The notes under the pieces are model-generated. The model was not told the DNA's origin and did not search any database. It saw nothing but the letters and a program-made list of their open reading frames with translations. This document shows positions 53,827-62,086 of a stretch of 64,000 nucleotides of DNA, one piece after another; within the stretch, counting starts at the first letter, position 1, and the number at the start of each line of letters is the position of its first letter. The position numbers and the translations under genes were made by a program. Source of the DNA: Bradyrhizobium iriomotense (lineage in GTDB: Bacteria; Pseudomonadota; Alphaproteobacteria; Rhizobiales; Xanthobacteraceae). The DNA lies in assembly GCF_030160715.1 (NCBI RefSeq), contig NZ_BSOW01000035.1:1-64000 (forward strand). The letters are read 5' to 3'.

Positions 53827-53905
53827 GGTTAAGCTCCGCGCAGCATCGGCGCCCGGAGAGAGCCGCCGGCTATATTCGTTGATCAAGATCGCCCCACGCT
53901 GGCTT

Positions 53906-54241
53906 CTACCTGCGTCGGCGCGGCGGCAGCAAGTCTCGCTGCCAGATCGTCCCGTTGTCGAACTGAATCAGCATGCCATCCGGTGAATAAACCGCGCTCT
54001 CGTTAAATGCATCAATCCAAATCCGGTTTGCCGGCGAGAACCAATCCGGCCATGCCCGTGAAGGCACGCCTGCTTCGGTCAAAAGATTGAGTTCAGGCCC
54101 GTTCTGCGTGACATGGGCAGGCAGACTTCCCCGACACATTTGGGTACACTTATACATGCCGGTCAGGTTCATCGATTGGGCGGATGCACCTGTGGCCGCA
54201 AGCGCGGCCAGCATACCGATAGCCAGCGATAGGCGTCCCAT
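53906..54241 (-). CDS. Small secreted hypothetical protein
   Basis: 111 residues with a clear signal peptide (LSLAIGMLAALAATGASAQS). The mature part has MNLTGMYKCTQMCRGSLPAH and ESAVYSPDGMLIQFDNGTIW, resembling small periplasmic beta-rich proteins. GGGAG precedes the ATG at 54241; the frame opens further at 54292. It lies 88 bases downstream of the small gene at 54330, same direction. The function is unknown. Confidence 0.7.
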   Translation of the reverse strand: MGRLSLAIGMLAALAATGASAQSMNLTGMYKCTQMCRGSLPAHVTQNGPELNLLTEAGVPSRAWPDWFSPANRIWIDAFNESAVYSPDGMLIQFDNGTIWQRDLLPPRRRR

Positions 54242-54329
54242 AAGGATCTCCCTTCGTTCGAATAGAAAGCCGGCCCCGACCAGTCTCCGCATTCAACGCG
54301 CGGCCAAATGCGGTAAATCGCAAGGCTCT

Positions 54330-54587
54330 TTAGAACTGGGCCGGTTGAGCGGGTGGACCAGGCCAATCTGATCTCAGGTTGTTCGGGTTGTTGCGATCGA
54401 ACAAGTCTTGCGTGCAGGTAAACGCAACCCTGCAGCCATCCACGACCGGCGTGATTGGCCTAACACCATGAGTGGCCACAACTTTTGTACGAGCGGTCTT
54501 CGCGAAAGCAGTCGACGGCGCTGCTAAACTGCTCGCCATCGTCACCGTGGCAAGTAGGCCGAGACAGAAGGTCCTGGTCATGCTCAT
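54330..54587 (-). CDS. Very small secreted hypothetical protein
   Basis: 85 residues: signal peptide (TFCLGLLATVTMASSLAAPS), then VVATHGVRPITPVVDGCRVA and FTCTQDLFDRNNPNNLRSDW, with two cysteines likely forming a disulfide. GGAG precedes the ATG at 54587. It is divergent from the octaheme cytochrome gene, with motif site g in between. Confidence 0.6.
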   Translation of the reverse strand: MSMTRTFCLGLLATVTMASSLAAPSTAFAKTARTKVVATHGVRPITPVVDGCRVAFTCTQDLFDRNNPNNLRSDWPGPPAQPAQF

Positions 54588-54747
54588 TGTTCACTCCACT
54601 AAATTGGCAGAGCAGGCAACCTAACGCCGGCAGCACCTGACCCGCTATGCAGCTTCGGCGGGCGCGGGGCCACCGACCGGATGAAGCGGAATCCGGGCTG
54701 GACCAGAACCGCGCGAAGCCGGCAATTGATGGTTGCTTGTTGCGCGT

Positions 54748-54766
54748 CTGCCGAATCTGCATAGCC
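54748..54766 (+). promoter_or_regulatory. 19-bp cluster motif, site g
   Basis: CTGCCGAATCTGCATAGCC. It ends 42 bases before the GTG start of the cytochrome gene and lies 160 bases from the divergent gene at 54587, so either or both could be controlled. Confidence 0.6.
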
Positions 54767-54808
54767 CGGGGACGATCCCTGTTAGACTTTAACGTCGGCG
54801 AGGTACCC

Positions 54809-57298
54809 GTGGCGCGCAACAAGAACAAAACCGGCAAGATCGACAAACTGTCGAAGCGCACCGCCAAATCGAGGCCGAGTGAACTCTCGGTAGACGCCGG
54901 GAGCGGCGGTGCCCGCAGCACCCCACCCCTCCTCTCGTGGAAATCAAAGCCCCGGCTGGCCGCCTTGACGGCAATCGCAGCCGTCGCGGCAGGTGGTCTG
55001 GCGTTCTTGTTTGTCGCCGAGAGTGAACTCGTCTTGCCCAACGTTCTTCGTAGCCAAAGCGCGACCCCTGCCCTCGCCTTCGTCGGCAGCGAATCCTGCG
55101 TTGAGTGCCACCAGACCGAAGCTGCGTTGTGGAAGGAATCCCAGCACAAGCATGCCATGCAGCACGCTACCGCGGCTTCAGTGCTCGGCGATTTCGATGA
55201 TGCCGGTTTCGATCACTTCGGCATCCGTTCCCGCTTCTTCAAGAAGGACCACAAATTCTTCGTCGAGACCGACGGTCCTGACGGCAAGCTTGCGACCTTC
55301 GAGGTGAAATACACGTTCGGCATCGATCCCTTGCAGCAATATCTGATCGAATTCCCGGACGGCCGGATACAGGCGCTTTCAATCGCGTGGGACAGCCGGC
55401 CGCAGGACCAGGGTGGCCAACGCTGGTTTCATCTCTATCCCAATGAGGAGATCAAGCACGACGACGTGCTGCACTGGACCAAGCTCAATCAGAACTGGAA
55501 TTTCATGTGCGCAGAGTGCCACTCGACCGGCGTGCAGAAGAACTACGACGCGGCGACTAACGCTTACCATACGACATGGGCGGAGATCAGCGTCGGCTGC
55601 GAGGCGTGCCACGGCAAAGGCTCGCGGCATGTCGGCTGGGCGTACAGTCAGAGGAGCTGGTGGCCGTTCGGGAAGGATCATGACCCTCGGAAGGGACTCG
55701 CTGTTTTCCTGAACGAGCGGGATCGCGTCACCTGGCAACCCGATCCGAAGACCGGCAATCCGCAGCGCAGTATCGCTCCCGCAACGACACGCCGAGAAGT
55801 CGAGACGTGCGGCCTGTGCCACGCGCGACGCGGACAATTTTCCGAGGACTGGATACCTGGACCACCCTTGTCCGATACCCACGTAGTTTCCACGCTCGCC
55901 CGCGGCCTCTATCACGCCGACGGGCAAATGCTGGACGAAGTCTACAACTACGGCTCGTTCAAGCAGAGCAAGATGTTTGCGGCAGGTGTCACCTGCAGCG
56001 ATTGCCACGAGCCGCACGCCGCCAAACTACGGGCTGAAGGCGACGGCGTGTGCCTGCAATGCCACGCCTCCGATAAATATGAGCTCGCCTCCCATGCCCA
56101 CCACGGCGACGTCACGCCGAAGGTCACCTGCGCGTCGTGCCACATGCCTGTCAGCACCTACATGGTGATCGACAAACGGCACGATCACAGCTTTCGCATT
56201 CCCAGGCCGGATCTTTCCGTGAAGCTTGGCACCCCCAACGCCTGCAACAATTGTCATGCCGACAAATCCGCACAATGGGCGGCCGACGCCATAGAGCGCT
56301 GGCACGGGCCGACCCGGAAAGGGTTCCAGAATTACGCTGAGGCATTCCAGGCTTCCTGGACCGACCGCGCCGATGCGGCCGCGCTTCTGGCAGTGGTGGC
56401 GGCCAGCCCCACTACGCCGGCGATCGCGCGTGCCAGCGCGCTTAGCGAGCTGCACTCGCGGGTCTCGCCCACCAATATCGAGCTCGCCCGCAAGGGGTTG
56501 GCCGACCCCGATCCGATGGTACGGATCGGTGCACTTGATATGCTCGATGGCTTGCCGGGCAACCGGACCTGGCCCCTTGTCTACCCGCTGCTCTCCGATT
56601 CAAGCCTTGGTGTTCGTATCCGGGCGGTATCGGTGCTGGCTGCGGTCCCGACCGCCATCCAGCCGGGCTCCGACCGCCCCGCCTTTGAGCGGGCGGCAGC
56701 TGAGTTCATTGCCGCGCAGCATCTAAACGCGGATCGGCCTGAAGCCCGCTCGACGCTTGGCAATTTCTACGCCCGTCGCGGGCTACGTGCTGACGCAGAG
56801 AACGAATACAAGGCCGCGCTGCGTCTCAGCCCCCAATATGCGCCTGCAGCGATCAATCTCGCGGATTTGTATCGGCAGCTTGGCCGCGATGGCGATGGAG
56901 ACAGCGTGCTAAGGACGGCTATCGCGTCTTCACCTCACGACGCTGGCCTGCACCACGCGCTCGGGCTCACACTGACCCGAGAGAGACGGCCCGATGATGC
57001 ACTTGCCGAATTCCGCACCGCGACCGAATTGGAACCCGACAGGTCGCGCTATGCCTATGTCTACGCCGTCGCGCTACATTCGGCAGGGCGCGTCGATGAA
57101 TCGATGAAGGTCCTGAAAGAGAACCTGGCGCGGCATCCGGACGATCGCGACACCCTGCTGGCCCTCGTGACGTTCAACCGCGAGGCCGGAGACATCGAGG
57201 CTGCCCGCCAATATGCCGGACAGCTCTCTCGCATTGCCCCGAACGACCCTGATTTGACCCGTCTCACCGACGATCTTCGCACCCGCTTGAAGCAATAG
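54809..57298 (+). CDS. Membrane-anchored octaheme c-type cytochrome with C-terminal TPR domain
   Basis: An 829-residue protein from a GTG with GAGG upstream; the frame is open to 54647, but that extension would contain motif site g. After a cytoplasmic Lys-rich tail and one membrane helix (about 49-69), eight CxxCH heme sites occur: CVECH (about 97), CAECH, CEACH, CGLCH, CSDCH, CLQCH, CASCH and CNNCH. The last 200 residues are TPR helices (AEFIAAQHLNADRPEARSTL, DDALAEFRTATELEPDRSRY). The order matches multiheme proteins related to cytochrome c554 / octaheme reductases fused to TPRs. It should move electrons in the periplasm; donor and acceptor are unknown. Confidence 0.9.
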   Translation: MARNKNKTGKIDKLSKRTAKSRPSELSVDAGSGGARSTPPLLSWKSKPRLAALTAIAAVAAGGLAFLFVAESELVLPNVLRSQSATPALAFVGSESCVECHQTEAALWKESQHKHAMQHATAASVLGDFDDAGFDHFGIRSRFFKKDHKFFVETDGPDGKLATFEVKYTFGIDPLQQYLIEFPDGRIQALSIAWDSRPQDQGGQRWFHLYPNEEIKHDDVLHWTKLNQNWNFMCAECHSTGVQKNYDAATNAYHTTWAEISVGCEACHGKGSRHVGWAYSQRSWWPFGKDHDPRKGLAVFLNERDRVTWQPDPKTGNPQRSIAPATTRREVETCGLCHARRGQFSEDWIPGPPLSDTHVVSTLARGLYHADGQMLDEVYNYGSFKQSKMFAAGVTCSDCHEPHAAKLRAEGDGVCLQCHASDKYELASHAHHGDVTPKVTCASCHMPVSTYMVIDKRHDHSFRIPRPDLSVKLGTPNACNNCHADKSAQWAADAIERWHGPTRKGFQNYAEAFQASWTDRADAAALLAVVAASPTTPAIARASALSELHSRVSPTNIELARKGLADPDPMVRIGALDMLDGLPGNRTWPLVYPLLSDSSLGVRIRAVSVLAAVPTAIQPGSDRPAFERAAAEFIAAQHLNADRPEARSTLGNFYARRGLRADAENEYKAALRLSPQYAPAAINLADLYRQLGRDGDGDSVLRTAIASSPHDAGLHHALGLTLTRERRPDDALAEFRTATELEPDRSRYAYVYAVALHSAGRVDESMKVLKENLARHPDDRDTLLALVTFNREAGDIEAARQYAGQLSRIAPNDPDLTRLTDDLRTRLKQ

Positions 57299-57434
57299 AG
57301 GTCGACCAATATCGCGACGGCTATTGGCTGATTGCGTTGCGGACGCTGTGCCAGACTGCATCCTTCACGGCGATCAGATCGTCGCCGCTTTCGTCAGCGA
57401 AGTGGGGACCAAGGGCAGGTAGATGGAGTCCATA

Positions 57435-57742
57435 ATGGATGTGGAATCCTGGCTGCGCAGCCTCGGACTCGAACGCTACGAGGCTGACTTTCGCTAAAAT
57501 GAAATCGACGCCTCTGTGCTGTTCAGCTTGACTGCCGAGGATCTGAAAGGCCTCGGCGTCACCTTGGTCAGGCACCGCCGCAAGATACTTGACGCCATCG
57601 CGGCTTTGAAGGCCGACGCACAGTCTCATGAGACCACCTCCAAATTCGTGGCAACCGCCGATACGCGGCCTGCGGAGGCGGCGGAACGTCGTCAAGTGAC
57701 CGTTCTCTTCTCCGATCTAGTCGGGTCGACCGCCTTGTCTAA
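57435..57742 (+). pseudogene. N-terminal fragment of a SAM-domain adenylate cyclase
   Basis: ATG 57435 reads MDVESWLRSLGLERYEADFR, then a TAA where relatives have a Glu codon, then NEIDASVLFSLTAEDLKGLG and VTLVRHRRKILDAIAALKA. These are the SAM-like domain at the start of large AAA-type cyclases. The cyclase domain begins ERRQVTVLFSDLVGSTALS and stops abruptly at an IS5-type remnant. The gene has both a nonsense mutation and a truncation. Confidence 0.8.
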
Positions 57743-57966
57743 GGGCGTGGACTTATTAGCACGCAGCCAAATGCGGATGGATGCGAGCTTGACGAAGGCT
57801 AATAGTTGGCAGCGAGCTTGTCATATCGGGTCGCGACACGACGGCACTGCTTGATCGATCTTGTTGAAGAACCGTTCGATCAAGCTGCGCGCGCGATACA
57901 GATACGGGCTGAAGCTGATCGGGTCTTTGCGATTGCGTTTCGGCGGAATGTTTGCCCATACCCCAT
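57743..57966 (-). pseudogene. C-terminal remnant of an IS5-family transposase
   Basis: On the minus strand the frame reads GVWANIPPKRNRKDPISFSP then YLYRARSLIERFFNKID. After a shift come QCRRVATRYDKLAANY and, after another, AFVKLASIRIWLRA. These are the last blocks of the DDE transposase of IS5-type elements in rhizobia, broken by two indels. It abuts the truncated cyclase and explains its loss. Filler sequence occupies 57967-58179. Confidence 0.75.
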
Positions 57967-58179
57967 TTACTTCCGCTTTCGGCGGAATGACGGACATGGC
58001 CGGACTTGCGGCTGGCTCGACCCGGTCGCGAATGACCCGAAGCGGCCAATCTGCACTCTTAATGTTGGAGGAGGAACCAGACCCTCGACCCGGGCAGTTT
58101 CGGGTTTGAATAGCAGGAAACACTTGGCAGCCTTCCAGCGATCGACGATGGCCGGATCACGCTGCGTACTGGCAAGGGC

Positions 58180-61100
58180 TTATTCGCCGACCGCCTTGTC
58201 CGCGCTGATTGTTGCCGAGTGCACGGCGCTTTGGACAGAAACCTCAAGCATCGACTTTGCAACCGCATCGTTTGGAAATTCTTCCAGAATCTTCTGATAG
58301 CGGCGGGCCGCCTCGCTGAAATGTCCTCTCTCGAAACACTCTGATGCTCCCCATGTCATCTGGCTCAGCTTTATGTCACGGGGGCGAGCTTCGATTTCCG
58401 CGTCGTCGCTGCCTGCCATCCCGAGCAACTCATAGACCAGGAAAGCCTGCTTACGGCCTTTGACCTGGACGTGACGCAAAGGCCGCGCCACCACTTTGGA
58501 TGCAACGAAGTCGAACACACTGTCGCTGATGCAGATCGTGGTGCCGAACACCTTGTTTAGGCCTTCGAGGCGCGCTGCGACGTTCACTCCGTCACCCATG
58601 ACGGTATAGCTGAAGCGATCCGAGGAGCCGACGTTGCCTACCAATACCTCGCCGCCATTAAGGCCGATCCGGATCCGCAACGTCGGTTTTCCTTCCGCGC
58701 GCCAGGTATCGTTGACCTGCTCCATTCGCCTGACAGCGCGGAGAGCGCCCGCGCAGGCGTGCAGTGCGTGGTCTTCCAAGGCAACTGGTGCGCCCCAGAA
58801 TGCCATGACGCCGTCACCAATGAACTTGTCGATTGTTCCCTTCTCCTCTGAAATCGCTCTGCAGATCTGCTCGAAATAGATCGACATCTGGGCCAGCAGG
58901 TCATCTGCGGAAGATTGTTCGGCGTGGGTCGAAAAGTTCTCAAGGTCGGTAAACAGAATAGTCAGGTATCGCTTCTCTACTCCGAGAGCCAGGGGAATAC
59001 CCGATTTGATCAGACCTCTGACCAGGTCCACAGGCGCAAATGAAGAAAATGATTTCAGCGAATTGCGGAGAAGCGCGATCGCGGACTGAAGCTGGGCAAT
59101 TTCCCGGACATTGGAGGGGCGGTTCGGGGGCGCATCGAAAGAGAGATTTTCGACCGCTTTAAGGTCCTGCGAGATGCTTTCGATCGGGTGCGAAAGCCTG
59201 CGCGACATAAGGTAAATCAGGAAGAGTTCGACGGCCGAAAGGGCGATGATGAGGAGGAGAATCTGCTTGTTCGTCGCCTTGAGATCGCCGATAAAATCAT
59301 TAGTGGGCGTGACTGTCACCGCTTCCCATGGGCGTCCGAAGCTTTCCGGGAACCGGGCGAAGGATGCACTTAACTCCTGTCCGTCGCGGGGAGAGCGAAA
59401 CAGGAAGTTGTCCTCGCCCGTTTGCGTCTGCAATCGATAGGCTTCGCGCATATCATCGTCGGCGAAGTCCTGCAACCTCGCCACTTGGAGCTTGCCGTCC
59501 GACATCTGAACAGCTTTTTCCTTCTCGGAGGCTGCAATGATCTTGCCATCGGTCGGATCTGCGATGACGGTCGTGCTGTGCGTGCTGGCCCGATGGCTCG
59601 CAAGAAATCGCGACATGACACTTGGGGTGACTGTGGCCCCAGCGCTACCGATGAAAGCGCCGTCACGGAAAATGGGAACTCTGATGTTAATGATCGGATA
59701 TCCTGTGTCGAGGTTAATCTCAGGCTCAGAAACAACCATGGCGCCTGACGCTTTTACTGCCGGATATCCCGAGCTAGTTCGATAGTCGGTCGTGGTCGGA
59801 ACGCTGTATTCGCCGACCACATGCCCCCACGTGTCGAAGAAAGTTCGATGGCGACTACGGCTTGGACCAACCGAGAAATCGTCGATGAAATTCGAATGCC
59901 AGTTGGCGGTCCGCGGAATCCTGGGATCGGAACGCCGGCGGTCATCGTCGATCCGCGTTACTGCCCGATGATATCCATCCTCAAAGCTGACGAATGCGGC
60001 ATCCATCTCCTCGGCAGTCGTTAAGGCGCGAAAGAGCACCTCTCTGCTCTGTTCGGTGCGGAAGAAATCCGGTTTGGCTGCGGCCACCTCAGCGAGCAAA
60101 CGTATTGTTCCCGCCACACCATGTATCATGGCCTCCAAATTTTCGATGCTGGCCTGGCGGGCTTTCGCGACGTCATTATGCAGCGTCGCGATGATCGTTG
60201 CGGAGTTTCGATGGTAGTTGTAAGCGAGGATGAAAATCAGGATTGGAATGCTGAGGCAGACGAACAGGCCTGCCATGATCGTACTCAGCTTTGGCTTTTT
60301 TGCCGCCAGATCGATCCGACGCTTGAACCAGTGGTACGACAGCCGGACCGGAAGAGACACGGCTGTCAGTATCATTAGACCCAGGAGAACCCGCCAAAGC
60401 CAGGCGACGACACGATCGCGTTCTGCCCGATATAGCAGCCCGTCAGGCAACCGTGCGTCGAAAAGCATCCCGAGATCTCGATAGGAATTGGCAATGTTTT
60501 GCCAGCGTTGCTCGGACTGACTACCGAGCTGGATCAACCGAGGTTGGATCAGCGCCTCCGTCTGTATCGCCTCAAATTGCAGAGCATCCCTCGTCTTCTT
60601 TGTCGAATACCGGTCCAGGATCAGTTGGACCGTTTCCTCCTTGTGGGCCAGCGCATATTCCCAGCCCTTAAGCGAGGCTGCGAGGAAAGCAGCCGTCCGT
60701 TCGGGATGGGCCTTTGCCTGTTCAGCCGACGTGCACAGGTTATCGCCATAAAAATCGAGCCCGAACATCCGTGGCGAGAAGGTCCTATAGGGAATGCGGA
60801 GTTGGTCCAGAATGAACGGCTCGTTGGTGCTGTAGGCAACCATGGCGTCCGCCCTGCCGTCGATCAGATCGCGCGGATCGCCGTTGTGCTGGACACGCGG
60901 CAAGCTGGCATAGTCGATACCCTCGTGCTTTAGCATCGCGGCCAGATCATCGCTGCCGGGAGTGTCCATGAGCCGGCGCCCTCGCAATTCGGATAGCGTA
61001 CCGATGCGGGCGCGGCTGGGCACCAGGATGATGGCAGGGGAATGCTGGAAGATCGCGCCGAGGCTCACGACCGTGGGCGTCTCAGGCTTCTCGAGCAATA

Positions 61101-61455
61101 TACTCGTGGTGCAGACTCCGAAGTCAGCCTTGCCTTCCTCGACCGCCTTCATCGCGTCAATATTGGGACCGCCCTCGCGAATGTCGACGTCAAACCCTGC
61201 GTTCCTGTAGAAGCCGCGATCGAGCGCCGCGTAATATCCTGCGAACTGGAATTGATGCAGCCACTTCAGCTGCAGCGAGACCTTGTCCGCAGCCGCGCAT
61301 GGGTTTGCGATCAAGAGTGCTAGCAGCGCCAAAACCAGCCGTCCCCCTCGAACGGGAGGATGCGACAGAACGCTTCTATCGGTCGCATTTTCGCGGAACG
61401 CCGTCTCAAAGCATTCGAGACCAAGGCTCCGCATCCAATTTCCGAGGTGCATCAT
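58180..61455 (-). CDS. Receptor-type class III cyclase with NMT1/THI5-like binding domain and second periplasmic sensor
   Basis: A 1091-residue fusion. Residues 5-30 are a scrap of SAM domain (NWMRSLGLECFETAFREN). A signal-like helix (about 40-56, ending ANPCAAAD) follows, then an NMT1/THI5-type substrate-binding domain (58-340: VSLQLKWLHQFQFAGYYAAL, YSTNEPFILDQL). Helices at 350-372 and 391-412 lead to a second extracytoplasmic region (about 415-725, dCache-like). A helix at 731-750, a HAMP-like linker and the cyclase (about 828-1010) complete it. Metal Asp residues are in LFTDLENFST and FIGDGVMAFWG, with Lys in TIDKFIGD and Asp in VMGDGVN, predicting cAMP synthesis. The C terminus has a TPR-like pair. 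The start is doubtful because the SAM scrap precedes the signal helix. Confidence 0.88.
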   Translation of the reverse strand: MMHLGNWMRSLGLECFETAFRENATDRSVLSHPPVRGGRLVLALLALLIANPCAAADKVSLQLKWLHQFQFAGYYAALDRGFYRNAGFDVDIREGGPNIDAMKAVEEGKADFGVCTTSILLEKPETPTVVSLGAIFQHSPAIILVPSRARIGTLSELRGRRLMDTPGSDDLAAMLKHEGIDYASLPRVQHNGDPRDLIDGRADAMVAYSTNEPFILDQLRIPYRTFSPRMFGLDFYGDNLCTSAEQAKAHPERTAAFLAASLKGWEYALAHKEETVQLILDRYSTKKTRDALQFEAIQTEALIQPRLIQLGSQSEQRWQNIANSYRDLGMLFDARLPDGLLYRAERDRVVAWLWRVLLGLMILTAVSLPVRLSYHWFKRRIDLAAKKPKLSTIMAGLFVCLSIPILIFILAYNYHRNSATIIATLHNDVAKARQASIENLEAMIHGVAGTIRLLAEVAAAKPDFFRTEQSREVLFRALTTAEEMDAAFVSFEDGYHRAVTRIDDDRRRSDPRIPRTANWHSNFIDDFSVGPSRSRHRTFFDTWGHVVGEYSVPTTTDYRTSSGYPAVKASGAMVVSEPEINLDTGYPIINIRVPIFRDGAFIGSAGATVTPSVMSRFLASHRASTHSTTVIADPTDGKIIAASEKEKAVQMSDGKLQVARLQDFADDDMREAYRLQTQTGEDNFLFRSPRDGQELSASFARFPESFGRPWEAVTVTPTNDFIGDLKATNKQILLLIIALSAVELFLIYLMSRRLSHPIESISQDLKAVENLSFDAPPNRPSNVREIAQLQSAIALLRNSLKSFSSFAPVDLVRGLIKSGIPLALGVEKRYLTILFTDLENFSTHAEQSSADDLLAQMSIYFEQICRAISEEKGTIDKFIGDGVMAFWGAPVALEDHALHACAGALRAVRRMEQVNDTWRAEGKPTLRIRIGLNGGEVLVGNVGSSDRFSYTVMGDGVNVAARLEGLNKVFGTTICISDSVFDFVASKVVARPLRHVQVKGRKQAFLVYELLGMAGSDDAEIEARPRDIKLSQMTWGASECFERGHFSEAARRYQKILEEFPNDAVAKSMLEVSVQSAVHSATISADKAVGE

Positions 61456-61758
61456 TGCGTCCCTCGAGCGTTAAAACCCACCGGCAGGATGACTGAATCG
61501 AACCTGGGTCGTCGCGGTGTTTCATAATCAAGCAACGCGACAGGGCTCCTCTGCGCATTCGGCAGGTGAGGCCCATATTGCCCGCGTGATGAGAGGCCGC
61601 CTATGCGAAATCGGAATCTCAGGTCTACGCCATCGTGCCAATTAGGTTGCCATTTCGCCCCCGTAAGCCACGGAGGTGCCGCCGGAAAATAGATTTGTGT
61701 CTAATTTCCGTTGTAAAAGGGCAGGTAGCGTTATTCATTGTGTCCGTAGAGGTGTCCC

Positions 61759-61974
61759 ATGCCTCAAAGTGCGGTGTCCACGTACGACGATCCGATGCCA
61801 TATCAGACTGCCATTCGGGGCGGAGAAGTTGAGATTTAGGTCACCGCCCGGGGCGACTTCCGAGGCAACCTAACAAAAATTGACGTTCACAATTTGTGGA
61901 TGCAATCAGGTTGGGAAAATCTGGTCAGCGCCCGCTCAACTGGCCGCCTGCTCCGCGTTCCGAAGAGAATCTAA
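61759..61974 (+). pseudogene. N-terminal remnant of a third AraC-family paralogue
   Basis: The frame from ATG 61759 reads STYDDPMPYQTAIRGGEVEI, then TAG, then VTARGDFRGNLTKIDVHNLW before degenerating. The opening matches those of the AraC proteins at 46585 and 48915 (FxDPxxxQAAI, GDFxxxLTxxxxxxLxxQ). No helix-turn-helix follows. A related regulator once stood here. The rest of 61456-61758 has no gene. Confidence 0.75.
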
Positions 61975-61976
61975 GT

Positions 61977-62002
61977 CCGTCCCGGTCGTTAGACCGGGAC
62001 GG
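61977..62002. terminator. Strong hairpin beside the tRNA remnant
   Basis: CCGTCCCGGTC and GACCGGGACGG form a perfect 11-bp stem with a GTTA loop. Read leftward, it would follow the tRNA-Met 3' end by about 20 bases. It has no T-run. Confidence 0.55.
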
Positions 62003-62022
62003 TGAGCGAGTTATAATGAAAG

Positions 62023-62078
62023 TGGTTGCCGGGATAGGATTTGAACCTATGACCTTCAGGTTATGACCCTGACGATTG
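62023..62078 (-). other. 3' two-thirds of a tRNA-Met gene (remnant or attachment site)
   Basis: Read on the minus strand, the bases give an anticodon loop CTCATAA-like region (here GTCATAACC, anticodon CAT), a variable loop, the T-arm GGTTCAAATCC and a 3' end GGCAACCA. The D-arm and 5' acceptor strand are missing; the sequence passes instead into the tail region of tenA. One anticodon-stem position is changed relative to a normal tRNA-Met. It is therefore either a decayed tRNA or an att duplicate left by an integrative element. Confidence 0.75.
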
Positions 62079-62086
62079 CCGAACGG

